Source of the DNA: Terriglobia bacterium
GTDB lineage: Bacteria > Acidobacteriota > Terriglobia > UBA7540
Direction: 5' to 3'
DNA length: 32,420 nucleotides
NCBI GenBank assembly: GCA_030040315.1
Contig: JASHTY010000041.1
Span: 1-32,420, forward strand
The notes beneath the pieces were generated by a model. It was not told where the DNA came from, searched no databases, and saw only the letters and a list, made by a program, of their open reading frames with translations. Below are positions 8,786-17,321 of this stretch, in pieces (the first letter of the stretch is position 1; each line of letters opens with the position of its first letter). The position numbers were made by a program, and so were the translations under genes.

Positions 8786-10033
8786 ATGACAAATAGTGCC
8801 TTCAATCCCCTCAGGAAGAACCCTCGGTCTACGCTAATCGCGAGCCCCGACTCCCTCTTCCGCAAGCACGTCTTGCAGCAACTGGCCGCGCGAAATTGTC
8901 TGGCAGTGGAGGCTTGCGGCGGCGCTGAAGCGCTGGCAGTGCTCGAGGAAGGCAAGTGCCAGGCCCTGCTGCTCGATCCCATCCTGCCGGATCTGGACGT
9001 CAGTGAGCTTGTGGCCATCGTTAGGGCGCGCCACCCGCAGGTTGAGGTTCACGTGTTGGACGGCGAGTACGGCAAGCCCGGCCTTGGGGGGGATGGAGAG
9101 ATGCACACCGCTTCAGCGGAGGCTTTTCGCCTGATTCAAAATTCCCGCGAAGCGCGCATTCCAACCGAACTTCCCGACCCTCACAGGTGTGCCGCCCCAA
9201 GCGTGCCACCCCCTGCCGACGAGTCCGGCGAAATTGAAGCTCTGCCCGGCATGACGGGCCAAAGCGAGTCATTGCGCCGGGTCTATCGCCTGGTTCGATT
9301 GGTGGCGCCGCGGCAAACCGCCGTCCTGCTGACGGGCGAAACCGGGACTGGCAAGGAACTGGTTGCTCGCGCCCTGCACATGCTGAGCCCGCGCCGCGAC
9401 CGCCCGTTCGTGGTCATTAACTGCGCTGCCCTTCCTGAGCCTCTGATGGAGGCTGAGCTCTTTGGCTACAATCGTGGGGCCTTTACGGGGGCTTTTCAGT
9501 CGCGCCTGGGACGGTTTCAGGTGGCGCACGGCGGCACGCTTCTGCTTGATGAGGTGGGCGATCTTCCGCTTTCCATGCAGGCCAAGCTTTTGCGCTTCCT
9601 GCAAGAGGGTGAAATCCAGCGGCTGGGCAGTCCGGATACGCTGCGCGTTGACGCTCGCATCATTGCCGCCACCAACGCCAACCTTACACGCATGGTGAAG
9701 GAAGGCCGATTCCGCGACGACCTCTATTATCGGCTGGCGGTGTTTCCCATTGAGATCGAACCGCTGCGCTCGCGCCGCGAAGACATTGTTCTTCTGGGTC
9801 AGTATTTTCTCAACCGCTTTTCCGAAGAAATGCAGTCATCGATCCGCGCCTTGTCACCCGCGGCCGTGAGGGCACTTGAGCGGCATACGTGGCCGGGGAA
9901 CGTCCGCGAACTGCGCCAGGTGATCGAGCGGGCCTTGATCCTGGCTGAAGACCATTTAGAGATTCAACCTGAACATCTCACTTGGGATGGCGAGGGTTCG
10001 TACTCTGAGAGAAATCTTAGAACCACGGCCTGA
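8786..10033 (+). CDS. sigma54-dependent transcriptional activator, FleQ/FlrA-like, without C-terminal HTH
   Basis: AAA+ motifs GETGTGKELVARALH, GYNRGAFTGAF, GGTLLLDEVGDLPLSMQAKLLRFLQEGE, WPGNVRELRQVIERALIL. Degenerate receiver (LIASPDSLFRK). Ends EHLTWDGEGSYSERNLRTTA with no Fis-type HTH. Confidence 0.88.
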   Translation: MTNSAFNPLRKNPRSTLIASPDSLFRKHVLQQLAARNCLAVEACGGAEALAVLEEGKCQALLLDPILPDLDVSELVAIVRARHPQVEVHVLDGEYGKPGLGGDGEMHTASAEAFRLIQNSREARIPTELPDPHRCAAPSVPPPADESGEIEALPGMTGQSESLRRVYRLVRLVAPRQTAVLLTGETGTGKELVARALHMLSPRRDRPFVVINCAALPEPLMEAELFGYNRGAFTGAFQSRLGRFQVAHGGTLLLDEVGDLPLSMQAKLLRFLQEGEIQRLGSPDTLRVDARIIAATNANLTRMVKEGRFRDDLYYRLAVFPIEIEPLRSRREDIVLLGQYFLNRFSEEMQSSIRALSPAAVRALERHTWPGNVRELRQVIERALILAEDHLEIQPEHLTWDGEGSYSERNLRTTA

Positions 10034-10035
10034 AG

Positions 10036-10052
10036 TTGGCACGATCCGTGCT
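10036..10052 (+). promoter_or_regulatory. candidate sigma54 (-24/-12) promoter
   Basis: TTGGCACGATCCGTGCT has GG-N10-GC spacing and a near-consensus TGGCAC-N5-GTGCT. It lies directly after the stop of the sigma54 activator and before the FlrB-like kinase. Confidence 0.5.
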
Positions 10053-10068
10053 CTCAAGGCCCATCGCC

Positions 10069-11421
10069 ATGCACACATTGTCGGTTGACCGGCAAGAAAA
10101 ACTTGCCCCGCAGGCGGACTCTGCTCGCTCAGCGCGGATGGCCCTTGCGGCCGCGTTCGCTTCCTTCACGCAGACGGCTGGAGCGCTAGAGACCACCTAC
10201 ACGAAGCTGCAGGCGGAGGTGGGACGGCTGCGGCATGAGCTCGAGAACAAGAATCGCAGCCTGGCGCAGAGCCTGGAAGAGAACGAGCGGATGCGAAGGT
10301 ATTTGGCCCGAATCGTCGAAGGCCTGCCCTGCGGCGTGGTGGTCTTCGACGGAGAAATGAATTTGCGCATGATGAATCCCGCGGCAAGACGGTTGCTGAA
10401 TTCGGGTGGCCAAGAAGCCTCGGTTCCTCCCTTCATGTCGTCTCTGCTGGCAGCCCTTCCTGAGGGTGAGTCAGGGCAGGAAGAGGAATGGGTAGTGCAC
10501 GACCCTGAGGGCGAGCGGACAGTGGGCGTCAGCCGCGCCACAATTCAGACCCGCGGGGCAAGGGATGAATCCATTCTCATCCTGCGCGACCTTACCGTGG
10601 CAAAGCAATTGGAACGCGAGCGGGAAGTCTCGCGGCGCGCTCAGGCATTGGCGGAGGTCGCCACTCTGCTTGCGCATGAAATTCGCAATCCCTTGGGGAG
10701 CCTTGAGCTCTTCGCGGGGCTTCTGGCGGATGCGTTATCGAGCCGGGCTGAGCTGCAAGCCTGGATCGGCCAGGTTCAAGCCGGCTTGCGGTCTCTGGCG
10801 GCAACCGTGAACAACGTATTGCATTTTCACAGCCAGCCCTCGGCGCAATTCCTCCCCGTGGATCTTCGCCGGCTGGCTGGCGACACGGTGGAGTTCCTGC
10901 GGCCGCTGGCACGCCAACGAGAAATTCAGATCGAGTGGCGGGAACGCGGCGAACCTATCGCGATTTTCGCCGACCCTTCGCGCCTTCAGCAGGCGTTTCT
11001 GAATCTCGCGCTTAACGCTTTCCGCGCCATGAAGCCGGGAAAGGCACTCACCGTCAGCATTGAGCTGAACGAAGGCAAATTTAATCCCACGGCCGCTGTG
11101 GCCTTTGCGGATCAGGGTTGCGGAATTCGCGTCGAGAATCTTGAGAAAATCTTCGAACCGGGATTCACCACACAAGAGGGAAGTCCGGGACTGGGATTGG
11201 CAGTAACGCGCAAGGTGGTCGAGCAACATGGTGGAACGATACAAGTGGAGAGCCACGAAGGTAAGGGAACCACCTTCACGCTGATGTTGCCATTGAGCCA
11301 ACAGCCATTCACAGACCGGCGGCGGGCCGCAGCGGATAAGTGGCACGGCCTTCCAGGCCGTGAACCTGGCCTGGTAGCCCATGCCACAAAAGTCTCGGCT
11401 ACGAGGGGAGAAGACAGATGA
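10069..11421 (+). CDS. PAS-domain sensor histidine kinase, FlrB/FleS-like
   Basis: VEGLPCGVVVFDGEMNLRMMNPAARRLL (PAS), AEVATLLAHEIRNPLGSLELFAGLLADAL (HisKA), QAFLNLALNAFRAM, ADQGCGIRVENLEKIFEPGFTTQEGSPGLGLAVTRKVVEQHGG. The track starts at a TTG (10036); the ATG at 10069 is in frame and more likely. Confidence 0.92.
   Translation: MHTLSVDRQEKLAPQADSARSARMALAAAFASFTQTAGALETTYTKLQAEVGRLRHELENKNRSLAQSLEENERMRRYLARIVEGLPCGVVVFDGEMNLRMMNPAARRLLNSGGQEASVPPFMSSLLAALPEGESGQEEEWVVHDPEGERTVGVSRATIQTRGARDESILILRDLTVAKQLEREREVSRRAQALAEVATLLAHEIRNPLGSLELFAGLLADALSSRAELQAWIGQVQAGLRSLAATVNNVLHFHSQPSAQFLPVDLRRLAGDTVEFLRPLARQREIQIEWRERGEPIAIFADPSRLQQAFLNLALNAFRAMKPGKALTVSIELNEGKFNPTAAVAFADQGCGIRVENLEKIFEPGFTTQEGSPGLGLAVTRKVVEQHGGTIQVESHEGKGTTFTLMLPLSQQPFTDRRRAAADKWHGLPGREPGLVAHATKVSATRGEDR
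11340..11387. repeat. REP-like palindromic element inside the 3' end of the kinase gene
   Basis: Outer GTGGCA...TGCCAC. Internal perfect hairpin CACGGCCT-TCC-AGGCCGTG (11344..11362). Confidence 0.6.
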
Positions 11422-12773
11422 ACCAGGTTCTGGTCGTTGACGACGAAGCGGCAATGCGCGCTGCGCTTGAAGCGAATTTCCGCCGGCAGGGTTGGAAGGT
11501 TACGACGGCCGGGGGAACCAGCGAGGCGCTCGAACGTTTCCGCCAGGCCCCTTGCCCGCTGGTGGTAACCGACATGCGCATGCCGGATGGCGATGGACTG
11601 CGCGTCATGCAAGGGGTGCGCGAACTCGCGCCTGACACGGCCGTAATTTTCCTGACCGCCTTCGCGAATGTACCTGAAGCCGTGCACGCCATGCGCGAGG
11701 GTGCGTGCGACTATCTGGTCAAGCCCATTATCTTTGAACACCTCAAGGAAGCGGCAGCGCGCGTGCTCGATTCCCGCCGGCCTGTGAATCCCGCGCCCGG
11801 CAACGGCGACTTTGTGGGAAGCTCACCGGCAACCCGGCGGCTGATGGAACGCGCGCGGCAGGTGGCGCGCACCGATGCAGACATTCTGCTGGAGGCGGAA
11901 AGCGGCACGGGAAAGGAACTGCTGGCACGCTTGGTTCACCGCTCAAGCCCTCGCAGCCAACGGCCCTTCGTGGCGGTGAACTGCGCGGGCTTTCCCGACA
12001 CGCTGCTGGAAAGTGAGCTCTTTGGCCACGTCCGCGGCGCTTTTACCGGGGCCATGGCTTCGAAGGCGGGGAAATTCGAGCTGGCGCACACCGGCACGTT
12101 GCTTCTCGATGAAATCGGCGAAATGCCGCTCAGCCTTCAGCCCAAGTTGCTCCGCGTGCTGCAGGAGCGCGAAATCGATCGCCTGGGGGACACGAAGCCA
12201 CTCCCCATCGACGTGCGGGTGATCGCCACCACCAATCGCCCGCTTGCGGCAATGGTTTCGGAGGGAAGATTTCGCGCCGACCTGTTTTTCCGCCTGAACG
12301 TCATTCCGCTTTCATTGCCTCCCCTCCGGGAGCGCCGCGAGGACATTCCTGACCTCATCAGCCACTTCATTCGCAAGTACGCGTCTGCCTCGCGCTCGCA
12401 AGCCGTGGGTTTTTCGCCGGAGCTTCTTGATCGGCTGAAAGCGTACGATTGGCCGGGGAACGTTCGCGAGCTTGAAAACTTCGTGCGCCGCGCGCTGGTC
12501 CTGGGGTCGGGTCCCGTGGTCGGTTCGGAACTTCTCCCGGGGGCCGGACTTCAAATCGACGAATCGGCGCCCGCCGGAATCGCGCCGGGTCTGACTCTGC
12601 GCGAACTTGAGCGCTCACTTCTGGAAAAAACTTTGGACGCAACGGGGGGCAATCGCACGCGGGCGGCGGACATGCTGGGCGTCAGCCTGCGCACCGTGCG
12701 CAACAAAATTCGTGAATTCGGCCTGCCCCCGCGGAGCCCCGTACCCGATAGTACAGGGCGGAGGCTGGCATGA
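11418..12773 (+). CDS. sigma54-dependent response regulator, FlrC/FleR-like
   Basis: Receiver VLVVDDEAAMRAAL...VVTDMRMPDGDGLRV; AAA+ GTGKELLARLVH, GHVRGAFTGAM, LLLDEIGEMPLSLQPKLLRVLQE; C-terminal HTH GGNRTRAADMLGVSLRTVRNKIREFGL. Start overlaps upstream stop (ATGA). Confidence 0.94.
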   Translation: MNQVLVVDDEAAMRAALEANFRRQGWKVTTAGGTSEALERFRQAPCPLVVTDMRMPDGDGLRVMQGVRELAPDTAVIFLTAFANVPEAVHAMREGACDYLVKPIIFEHLKEAAARVLDSRRPVNPAPGNGDFVGSSPATRRLMERARQVARTDADILLEAESGTGKELLARLVHRSSPRSQRPFVAVNCAGFPDTLLESELFGHVRGAFTGAMASKAGKFELAHTGTLLLDEIGEMPLSLQPKLLRVLQEREIDRLGDTKPLPIDVRVIATTNRPLAAMVSEGRFRADLFFRLNVIPLSLPPLRERREDIPDLISHFIRKYASASRSQAVGFSPELLDRLKAYDWPGNVRELENFVRRALVLGSGPVVGSELLPGAGLQIDESAPAGIAPGLTLRELERSLLEKTLDATGGNRTRAADMLGVSLRTVRNKIREFGLPPRSPVPDSTGRRLA

Positions 12774-13126
12774 ACTGGCTCGAGGACGCAGGCATGCAGC
12801 GCCTGGAGCACTACCTGGACCTGGTGACGTTTCGGCAGGAGCTGATTTCGAGCAACCTGGCGAACGTGGACACTCCGGGATATCGCACCCAGGACATCAA
12901 CTTCGAGGCGGAAATGCGCCGCGCCCGAATGCGTATGGCGGACGCGCCGGTTTCGCCCCACGTACAGGAAATTAAAGGGCTGATCGAGCGTCCCGACGGC
13001 AATAACGTAAGTCTGGAGCGCGAGACCATGGCCCTGGCGCAGGTTCAGCTCCAGTACCGGGCCGGCGTGGAACTCCTCCGAGACGAGCTCCACACCATTC
13101 AATCAGCAATCAACGAAGGGAAATAA
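12770..13126 (+). CDS. flgB: flagellar basal-body rod protein FlgB
   Basis: LVTFRQELISSNLANVDTPGYRTQDINFEAEM and C-terminal region ETMALAQVQLQYRAGVELL. ATGA overlap with upstream gene; followed by FlgC. Confidence 0.93.
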   Translation: MNWLEDAGMQRLEHYLDLVTFRQELISSNLANVDTPGYRTQDINFEAEMRRARMRMADAPVSPHVQEIKGLIERPDGNNVSLERETMALAQVQLQYRAGVELLRDELHTIQSAINEGK

Positions 13127-13130
13127 AACC

Positions 13131-13571
13131 ATGAACCTTTTTGGAGTCCTTGAAATCAATTCCTCAGCCCTGACCGCGGAGCGCGAGCGGGCGGAAGTGA
13201 CCGCAAGCAACATGGCCAACGCCCAAACCACTCGCACTCCCGGCGGCGGCCCGTACAAGAAGCAATGGGTGGTATTCGGGACCGAACGCCCGGGCAAAAG
13301 CCAGTTCGCACTGACACTCTCGCGCTTTGGCGATCTGCACGCGCGGGGTGTGAAAGTGGAGCAGGTGGTTGAAGACAAGGCGCCGCCGCTTCGCCGCTAC
13401 GAGCCCGGCCATCCCGACGCCGATGCCGATGGGTATGTCGCCTATCCCGACATTAATCCCGTCGAAGAGATGGTCAACCTGATGGGGGCCGCGCAGGCGT
13501 ATCAGTTGAATGTCTCAGCCGTGCAGGCCACCAAGGCAATGATTTCGGAGACGCTGCAGCTCTTGACGTAG
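13131..13571 (+). CDS. flgC: flagellar basal-body rod protein FlgC
   Basis: INSSALTAERERAEVTASNMANAQTTRTPGGGPYKKQWVVF...DPDADADGYVAYPDINPVEEMVNLMGAAQAYQLNVSAVQATKAMISETLQLL-like C-terminus. Confidence 0.96.
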   Translation: MNLFGVLEINSSALTAERERAEVTASNMANAQTTRTPGGGPYKKQWVVFGTERPGKSQFALTLSRFGDLHARGVKVEQVVEDKAPPLRRYEPGHPDADADGYVAYPDINPVEEMVNLMGAAQAYQLNVSAVQATKAMISETLQLLT

Positions 13572-13585
13572 CAGGAGGCTTAGCT

Positions 13586-13885
13586 GTGAGCAACCTTGTT
13601 CCAGGAACACCACAAATCGACTGGGGCAATGTCCAACTGGACGTTCGCCAGCCATCCGGCAACCGGTCGGAATTCTTTTCGGCGCTGGAGGGAGCTATGG
13701 ATAAAGTCCAGGAAGTGCAGTCCGGCGCGGATCAGCAGGTTGCAAACCTTTTGCAGGGGAACGGGCAGGACCTCCACTCCGCCATGATGGCGGTGGAGAA
13801 GGCGGACCTGACGTTTCAGTTGATGATGCAGGTGCGCAACAAGATCGTACAGGCTTACCAGACGATTTCCCAAATGCAATTCTAG
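13586..13885 (+). CDS. fliE: flagellar hook-basal body complex protein FliE
   Basis: LLQGNGQDLHSAMMAVEKADLTFQLMMQVRNKIVQAYQTISQMQF is the typical FliE C-terminus. Confidence 0.94.
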   Translation: MSNLVPGTPQIDWGNVQLDVRQPSGNRSEFFSALEGAMDKVQEVQSGADQQVANLLQGNGQDLHSAMMAVEKADLTFQLMMQVRNKIVQAYQTISQMQF

Positions 13886-13896
13886 GTTCCTGAACC

Positions 13897-15543
13897 ATGG
13901 CCGTGGATGCGAAGCAGATTGCCAGTCAGGTTGTGACCTTCGCGAAGGGCCTGACGCTGCGCCAGAAGATCACGATGGCAGTGGGACTGGCAGCGGTGGT
14001 GGCTACGCTCTGGGTGTTTGTCACTCTATTCGACAAGGCCGAGTACAAGACGCTTTACTCGGGGCTCTCTCCGGCTGATGTGCAGACCATGGAGCAGCAC
14101 CTGACGGAAAAGAGCATTCCCTACGAACTGGCGAGCGACGGCAGCAGCATTCGCGTGCCCGCTGACCAGCTTGACAAAGCCCGCCTTGGCCTCGCAACAG
14201 ACGGTATGCCGCAGTCGGGCCGGATGGGGTTCGAGCTCTTCGACAAGCCCAACTGGGCGGGAAGCGACTTTGCCGAGAAGGTAAATTACCAACGCGCCCT
14301 GGAAGGCGAACTGGAGCGGACGATTCAGACTCTGGGTGAGGTTCAGGCAGCACGAGTTCATCTGGTGATGCCGGAGGAATCGCTCTTCACTGATCAGGAG
14401 CGTCCGGCGAAGGCGTCCGTAGTCGTCAAGCTGCGCAGTGGCCGTCTGGGTGATGATGCGCAGGAAGCGATTACGCACCTGGTGGCCAGTGCGGTGGAAA
14501 ATCTGAAGCCTGAGAACGTAACTCTGATCAACGCCGACGGCGGAATGCCGATTCTCGCTCATAGCGGCGGCTCGTCCAGCCGGCCGCGCGCCTGGGCGGA
14601 GTTTGAAACTGCTCTTGCCCAGAAAGTGGTTGCCACCCTGGCGCCTGTGGTGGGCGAGGGAAAGTCGCGTGCCAACGTGACCGTGGAATATGACCTTGCC
14701 ACCAGCGACAGCACCCAGGAGACCTACGACCCCAACGGCACAGTGGTGCTGACCTCTGAGATTTCTCAGGAGAATGTGCGCGAGGCCGGCGCGGAGGGAG
14801 CCCCGGGAACCCCCTCCAATGTCCCGGGAAAAGAACCGAATCCCCCCGTCAAGCCGGCTTCGCCCGCAGATTCCGAAGCGCAGGGGCTGCACACGGAAAG
14901 CAAGACATTTGCCGTCAGCAAAACCGTCCGCCACACCCAGCAGCCCTCGGGAATGCTCAAGCGCATCACTGCGGCCGTGCTCGTCGATGACGCCACGGAT
15001 GTTCATGAGGACAATGGCCAAAAAGTGGAGACGCACCGCAAGCGCACGCCGGAAGAAATGAAGCAGATCGGCGACCTGGTGGCGGCGGCGATTGGTATTG
15101 ACCCCCAGCGCGGTGACAAGGTGGCGGTTGAGAACCTCTCGTTCCTGACTCTGCCTATTGAGACTCCCACGCCGCCCACCATCGCGGAGCGCGTAGCGCC
15201 GCTGGTGGAGAAGTGGATCAACGTCGTCCGCTACGGCGCTCTTTTCCTGCTGTTTGCGCTCATGTATCTGCTGGTTCTGCGGCCGATCAAGCGTCAAATC
15301 GTGACCACCTTCCTGGATTTCCCCAAGCAACTGGCCATGGCGAAGACCCTGCTTGCACAGGGGGCAGGGCCGGGTGGCAAGAGCGAAAATCTGGAGGCGT
15401 CGCTCCAGGCGCTTGAAGAGTCGCCGACCGAAGCCAAGCAGGCCGCTATGCTCAAAAAGACACTGCTTGAAAAGGTGAAGAAGGAACCTGCTACCGCCAG
15501 CCGCCTGGTGCAGAACTGGATGCGGCAGGAAGGTAAATCATGA
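13897..15543 (+). CDS. fliF: flagellar MS-ring protein FliF
   Basis: LYSGLSPADVQTMEQHLTEKSIPYEL, NYQRALEGELERTIQTLGEVQAARVHLVMPEESLF, VTLINADGG, C-terminal membrane segment YGALFLLFALMYLLVLRPIKRQ. Confidence 0.96.
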   Translation: MAVDAKQIASQVVTFAKGLTLRQKITMAVGLAAVVATLWVFVTLFDKAEYKTLYSGLSPADVQTMEQHLTEKSIPYELASDGSSIRVPADQLDKARLGLATDGMPQSGRMGFELFDKPNWAGSDFAEKVNYQRALEGELERTIQTLGEVQAARVHLVMPEESLFTDQERPAKASVVVKLRSGRLGDDAQEAITHLVASAVENLKPENVTLINADGGMPILAHSGGSSSRPRAWAEFETALAQKVVATLAPVVGEGKSRANVTVEYDLATSDSTQETYDPNGTVVLTSEISQENVREAGAEGAPGTPSNVPGKEPNPPVKPASPADSEAQGLHTESKTFAVSKTVRHTQQPSGMLKRITAAVLVDDATDVHEDNGQKVETHRKRTPEEMKQIGDLVAAAIGIDPQRGDKVAVENLSFLTLPIETPTPPTIAERVAPLVEKWINVVRYGALFLLFALMYLLVLRPIKRQIVTTFLDFPKQLAMAKTLLAQGAGPGGKSENLEASLQALEESPTEAKQAAMLKKTLLEKVKKEPATASRLVQNWMRQEGKS

Positions 15544-16583
15544 CCGCGCCCGAAGAAAATGGCGCACCGGTTCCGGCCGAAAACCTGACCGGCCTTCGCA
15601 AGGCCGCCATTCTTCTGGTTCTGCTCGGCGACGAAGCCGCCAGCCTGGTTTATCGCCACCTTCCGCAGGATGACTTGCAGTTGCTCACGGAGGAAATCTC
15701 CGAGCTGGAGTACATCTCTCCAGAAACCGCCGGCAAAATTCTACAGGAATATTACCGCTTGAGCGTTACGGAGGATTACCTGTCGCAAGGTGGCGCGGAC
15801 TACGCCCGCGCGCTCCTGGTAAAGGCTTTTGGGGAAGAGGGCGCAAAGAATCTGCTTCAGCAGGTTGAATCGTTTCAGGAAGCCCGCGCTACCAACCTGG
15901 ATTCCCTGCAAAGGGCGGATCCGCGGCAACTTGTTATGTTTGTTGAGGGCGAGCACCCGCAGACTATCGCCCTGGTTCTGGCCCACTTGGGATTAAAGTC
16001 GGCCTCCGAAGTGCTTCTGCTGCTGCCAGAAAAAACGCGAGCGGAGGTGGTGCGTCGCCTCGCCGAAATGCATCAATTCTCACCCGAGATGGTCCAGAAA
16101 ATCTCGCTGGTGCTCAACAAAAAGCTGCGGGCTTTGGGCGAACAGAACCGCAGGGCGTACGGAGGCATTTCCGCCGTCTCCGATATGCTCAATCGGGTCG
16201 AGCCCGCCACCGCCAAAACCATTCTGGAAGTGATCGAGCAGGACGATCCCAAGCTGGCGCTGAGCATTCGCAACCTGATGTTTACTTTTGAGGATTTCCT
16301 GTCGGTCCCCGAAGGAAGCATGCGCGAGCTATTGAGCCAGTTGGACAAGAAAACGCTGGCACTGGCGCTCAAAGGTTCGTCGGAAGACATGCGGAACCAC
16401 ATCTTCAAGACCATGTCGTCCCGTGCTTCGCAGATGCTGAGGGAGGACATGGAAGCGCTCGGACCCGTGCGCTCCAAGGAAGTGACGGCGGCGCAGCAGG
16501 AAGTGGTGCAACTTGCGCGCAAGCTTGAGGCTGATGGGAAGTTGACTTTGAAGAGCTTTGGAGATGACGCCTATGTCGTCTGA
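15540..16583 (+). CDS. fliG: flagellar motor switch protein FliG
   Basis: LTGLRKAAILLVLLGDEAASLVYRHL, EGEHPQTIALVLAHL, MFTFEDFLSVPEGSMRELLSQLDKKTLALALKGSSEDMRNHIFKTMSSRASQMLREDMEALGPVRSKEVTAAQQEVVQLARKLEADGKL. ATGA overlap with fliF. Confidence 0.97.
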   Translation: MTAPEENGAPVPAENLTGLRKAAILLVLLGDEAASLVYRHLPQDDLQLLTEEISELEYISPETAGKILQEYYRLSVTEDYLSQGGADYARALLVKAFGEEGAKNLLQQVESFQEARATNLDSLQRADPRQLVMFVEGEHPQTIALVLAHLGLKSASEVLLLLPEKTRAEVVRRLAEMHQFSPEMVQKISLVLNKKLRALGEQNRRAYGGISAVSDMLNRVEPATAKTILEVIEQDDPKLALSIRNLMFTFEDFLSVPEGSMRELLSQLDKKTLALALKGSSEDMRNHIFKTMSSRASQMLREDMEALGPVRSKEVTAAQQEVVQLARKLEADGKLTLKSFGDDAYVV

Positions 16584-17277
16584 ATCGAACACCGCCACCC
16601 AGCCCGCAGAATCGAAAACGCGGGCTTACGTTTATCCGAATCCTCTTGCGCCTGGAGCTGCGCCCAGGGCGGCTACCGCGGGAGCCGATCCCTCCACACT
16701 TGAGCGCCTGTGGGCCTCCGAACCCAGCGCCCCGGGCCAGCCTTCCATAAACGAGGACCAGATTCGCGCCCGGGAAGCGCGCGCGCGACAGCAGGGCCGG
16801 GAAGAGGGCTTGGCCCAGGGCCGCGTGGAATTCGAAAAAAAACTGGGGGGCGAAAAACAGAATTTGCTCCAGGCAATTCGGGAGTTTGTTCAGGAGCGCG
16901 ACAAATACTTCCACCGCGTTGAATCGGAAGTGGTGAGCCTTACGCTGGCGATTGCACGCAAGATCCTTCATCGGGAAGCGCAAGTCGATCCGTTGCTTTT
17001 GGCGGGAGTGGTGCGCGTTGGGCTCGACAACATCGCTGCTGGGACGCATGTGCGCCTGAAGGTTCACCCCGATCAGGTGCAGGCCTGGCAGCAATTTTTT
17101 TCGCTGCAGCCGGATTTGAAGGCGCTGCCGGAATTGATGGGTGACGCCACACTGGGGCCGGGCCGCTGCATTCTGGAAACAGAATTGGGCTCAACCGATC
17201 TGACGCTTGAGACTCAACTAAAGGAAATCGAGCAGGGATTTTTCGACCTGCTGGCGCAAAAGCCCAACAAGCTCTGA
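16564..17277 (+). CDS. fliH: flagellar assembly protein FliH
   Basis: ARARQQGREEGLAQGRVEFEKK; ESEVVSLTLAIARKILHREAQVDP; C-terminal GPGRCILETELGSTDLTLETQLKEIEQGFFDLL. Position between fliG and fliI. Exact start uncertain (TTG 16558, ATG 16564 or ATG 16573). Confidence 0.88.
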   Translation: MTPMSSESNTATQPAESKTRAYVYPNPLAPGAAPRAATAGADPSTLERLWASEPSAPGQPSINEDQIRAREARARQQGREEGLAQGRVEFEKKLGGEKQNLLQAIREFVQERDKYFHRVESEVVSLTLAIARKILHREAQVDPLLLAGVVRVGLDNIAAGTHVRLKVHPDQVQAWQQFFSLQPDLKALPELMGDATLGPGRCILETELGSTDLTLETQLKEIEQGFFDLLAQKPNKL

Positions 17278-17321
17278 TTTGCATTTGCGTCGAACTGCTG
17301 AATCCGTGCCACCAAAGCCGT

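Noticed and set aside
10735-11741. 239-aa and 209-aa minus-strand ORFs
   Set aside because: Antisense to the FlrB-like and FlrC-like genes; no family resemblance.
14026-15330. 434-aa ORF on the minus strand
   Set aside because: Fully antisense to fliF, which has clear family motifs; the antisense protein has no recognisable domain and a low-complexity Arg/His/Gly-rich composition typical of GC-rich shadow ORFs.
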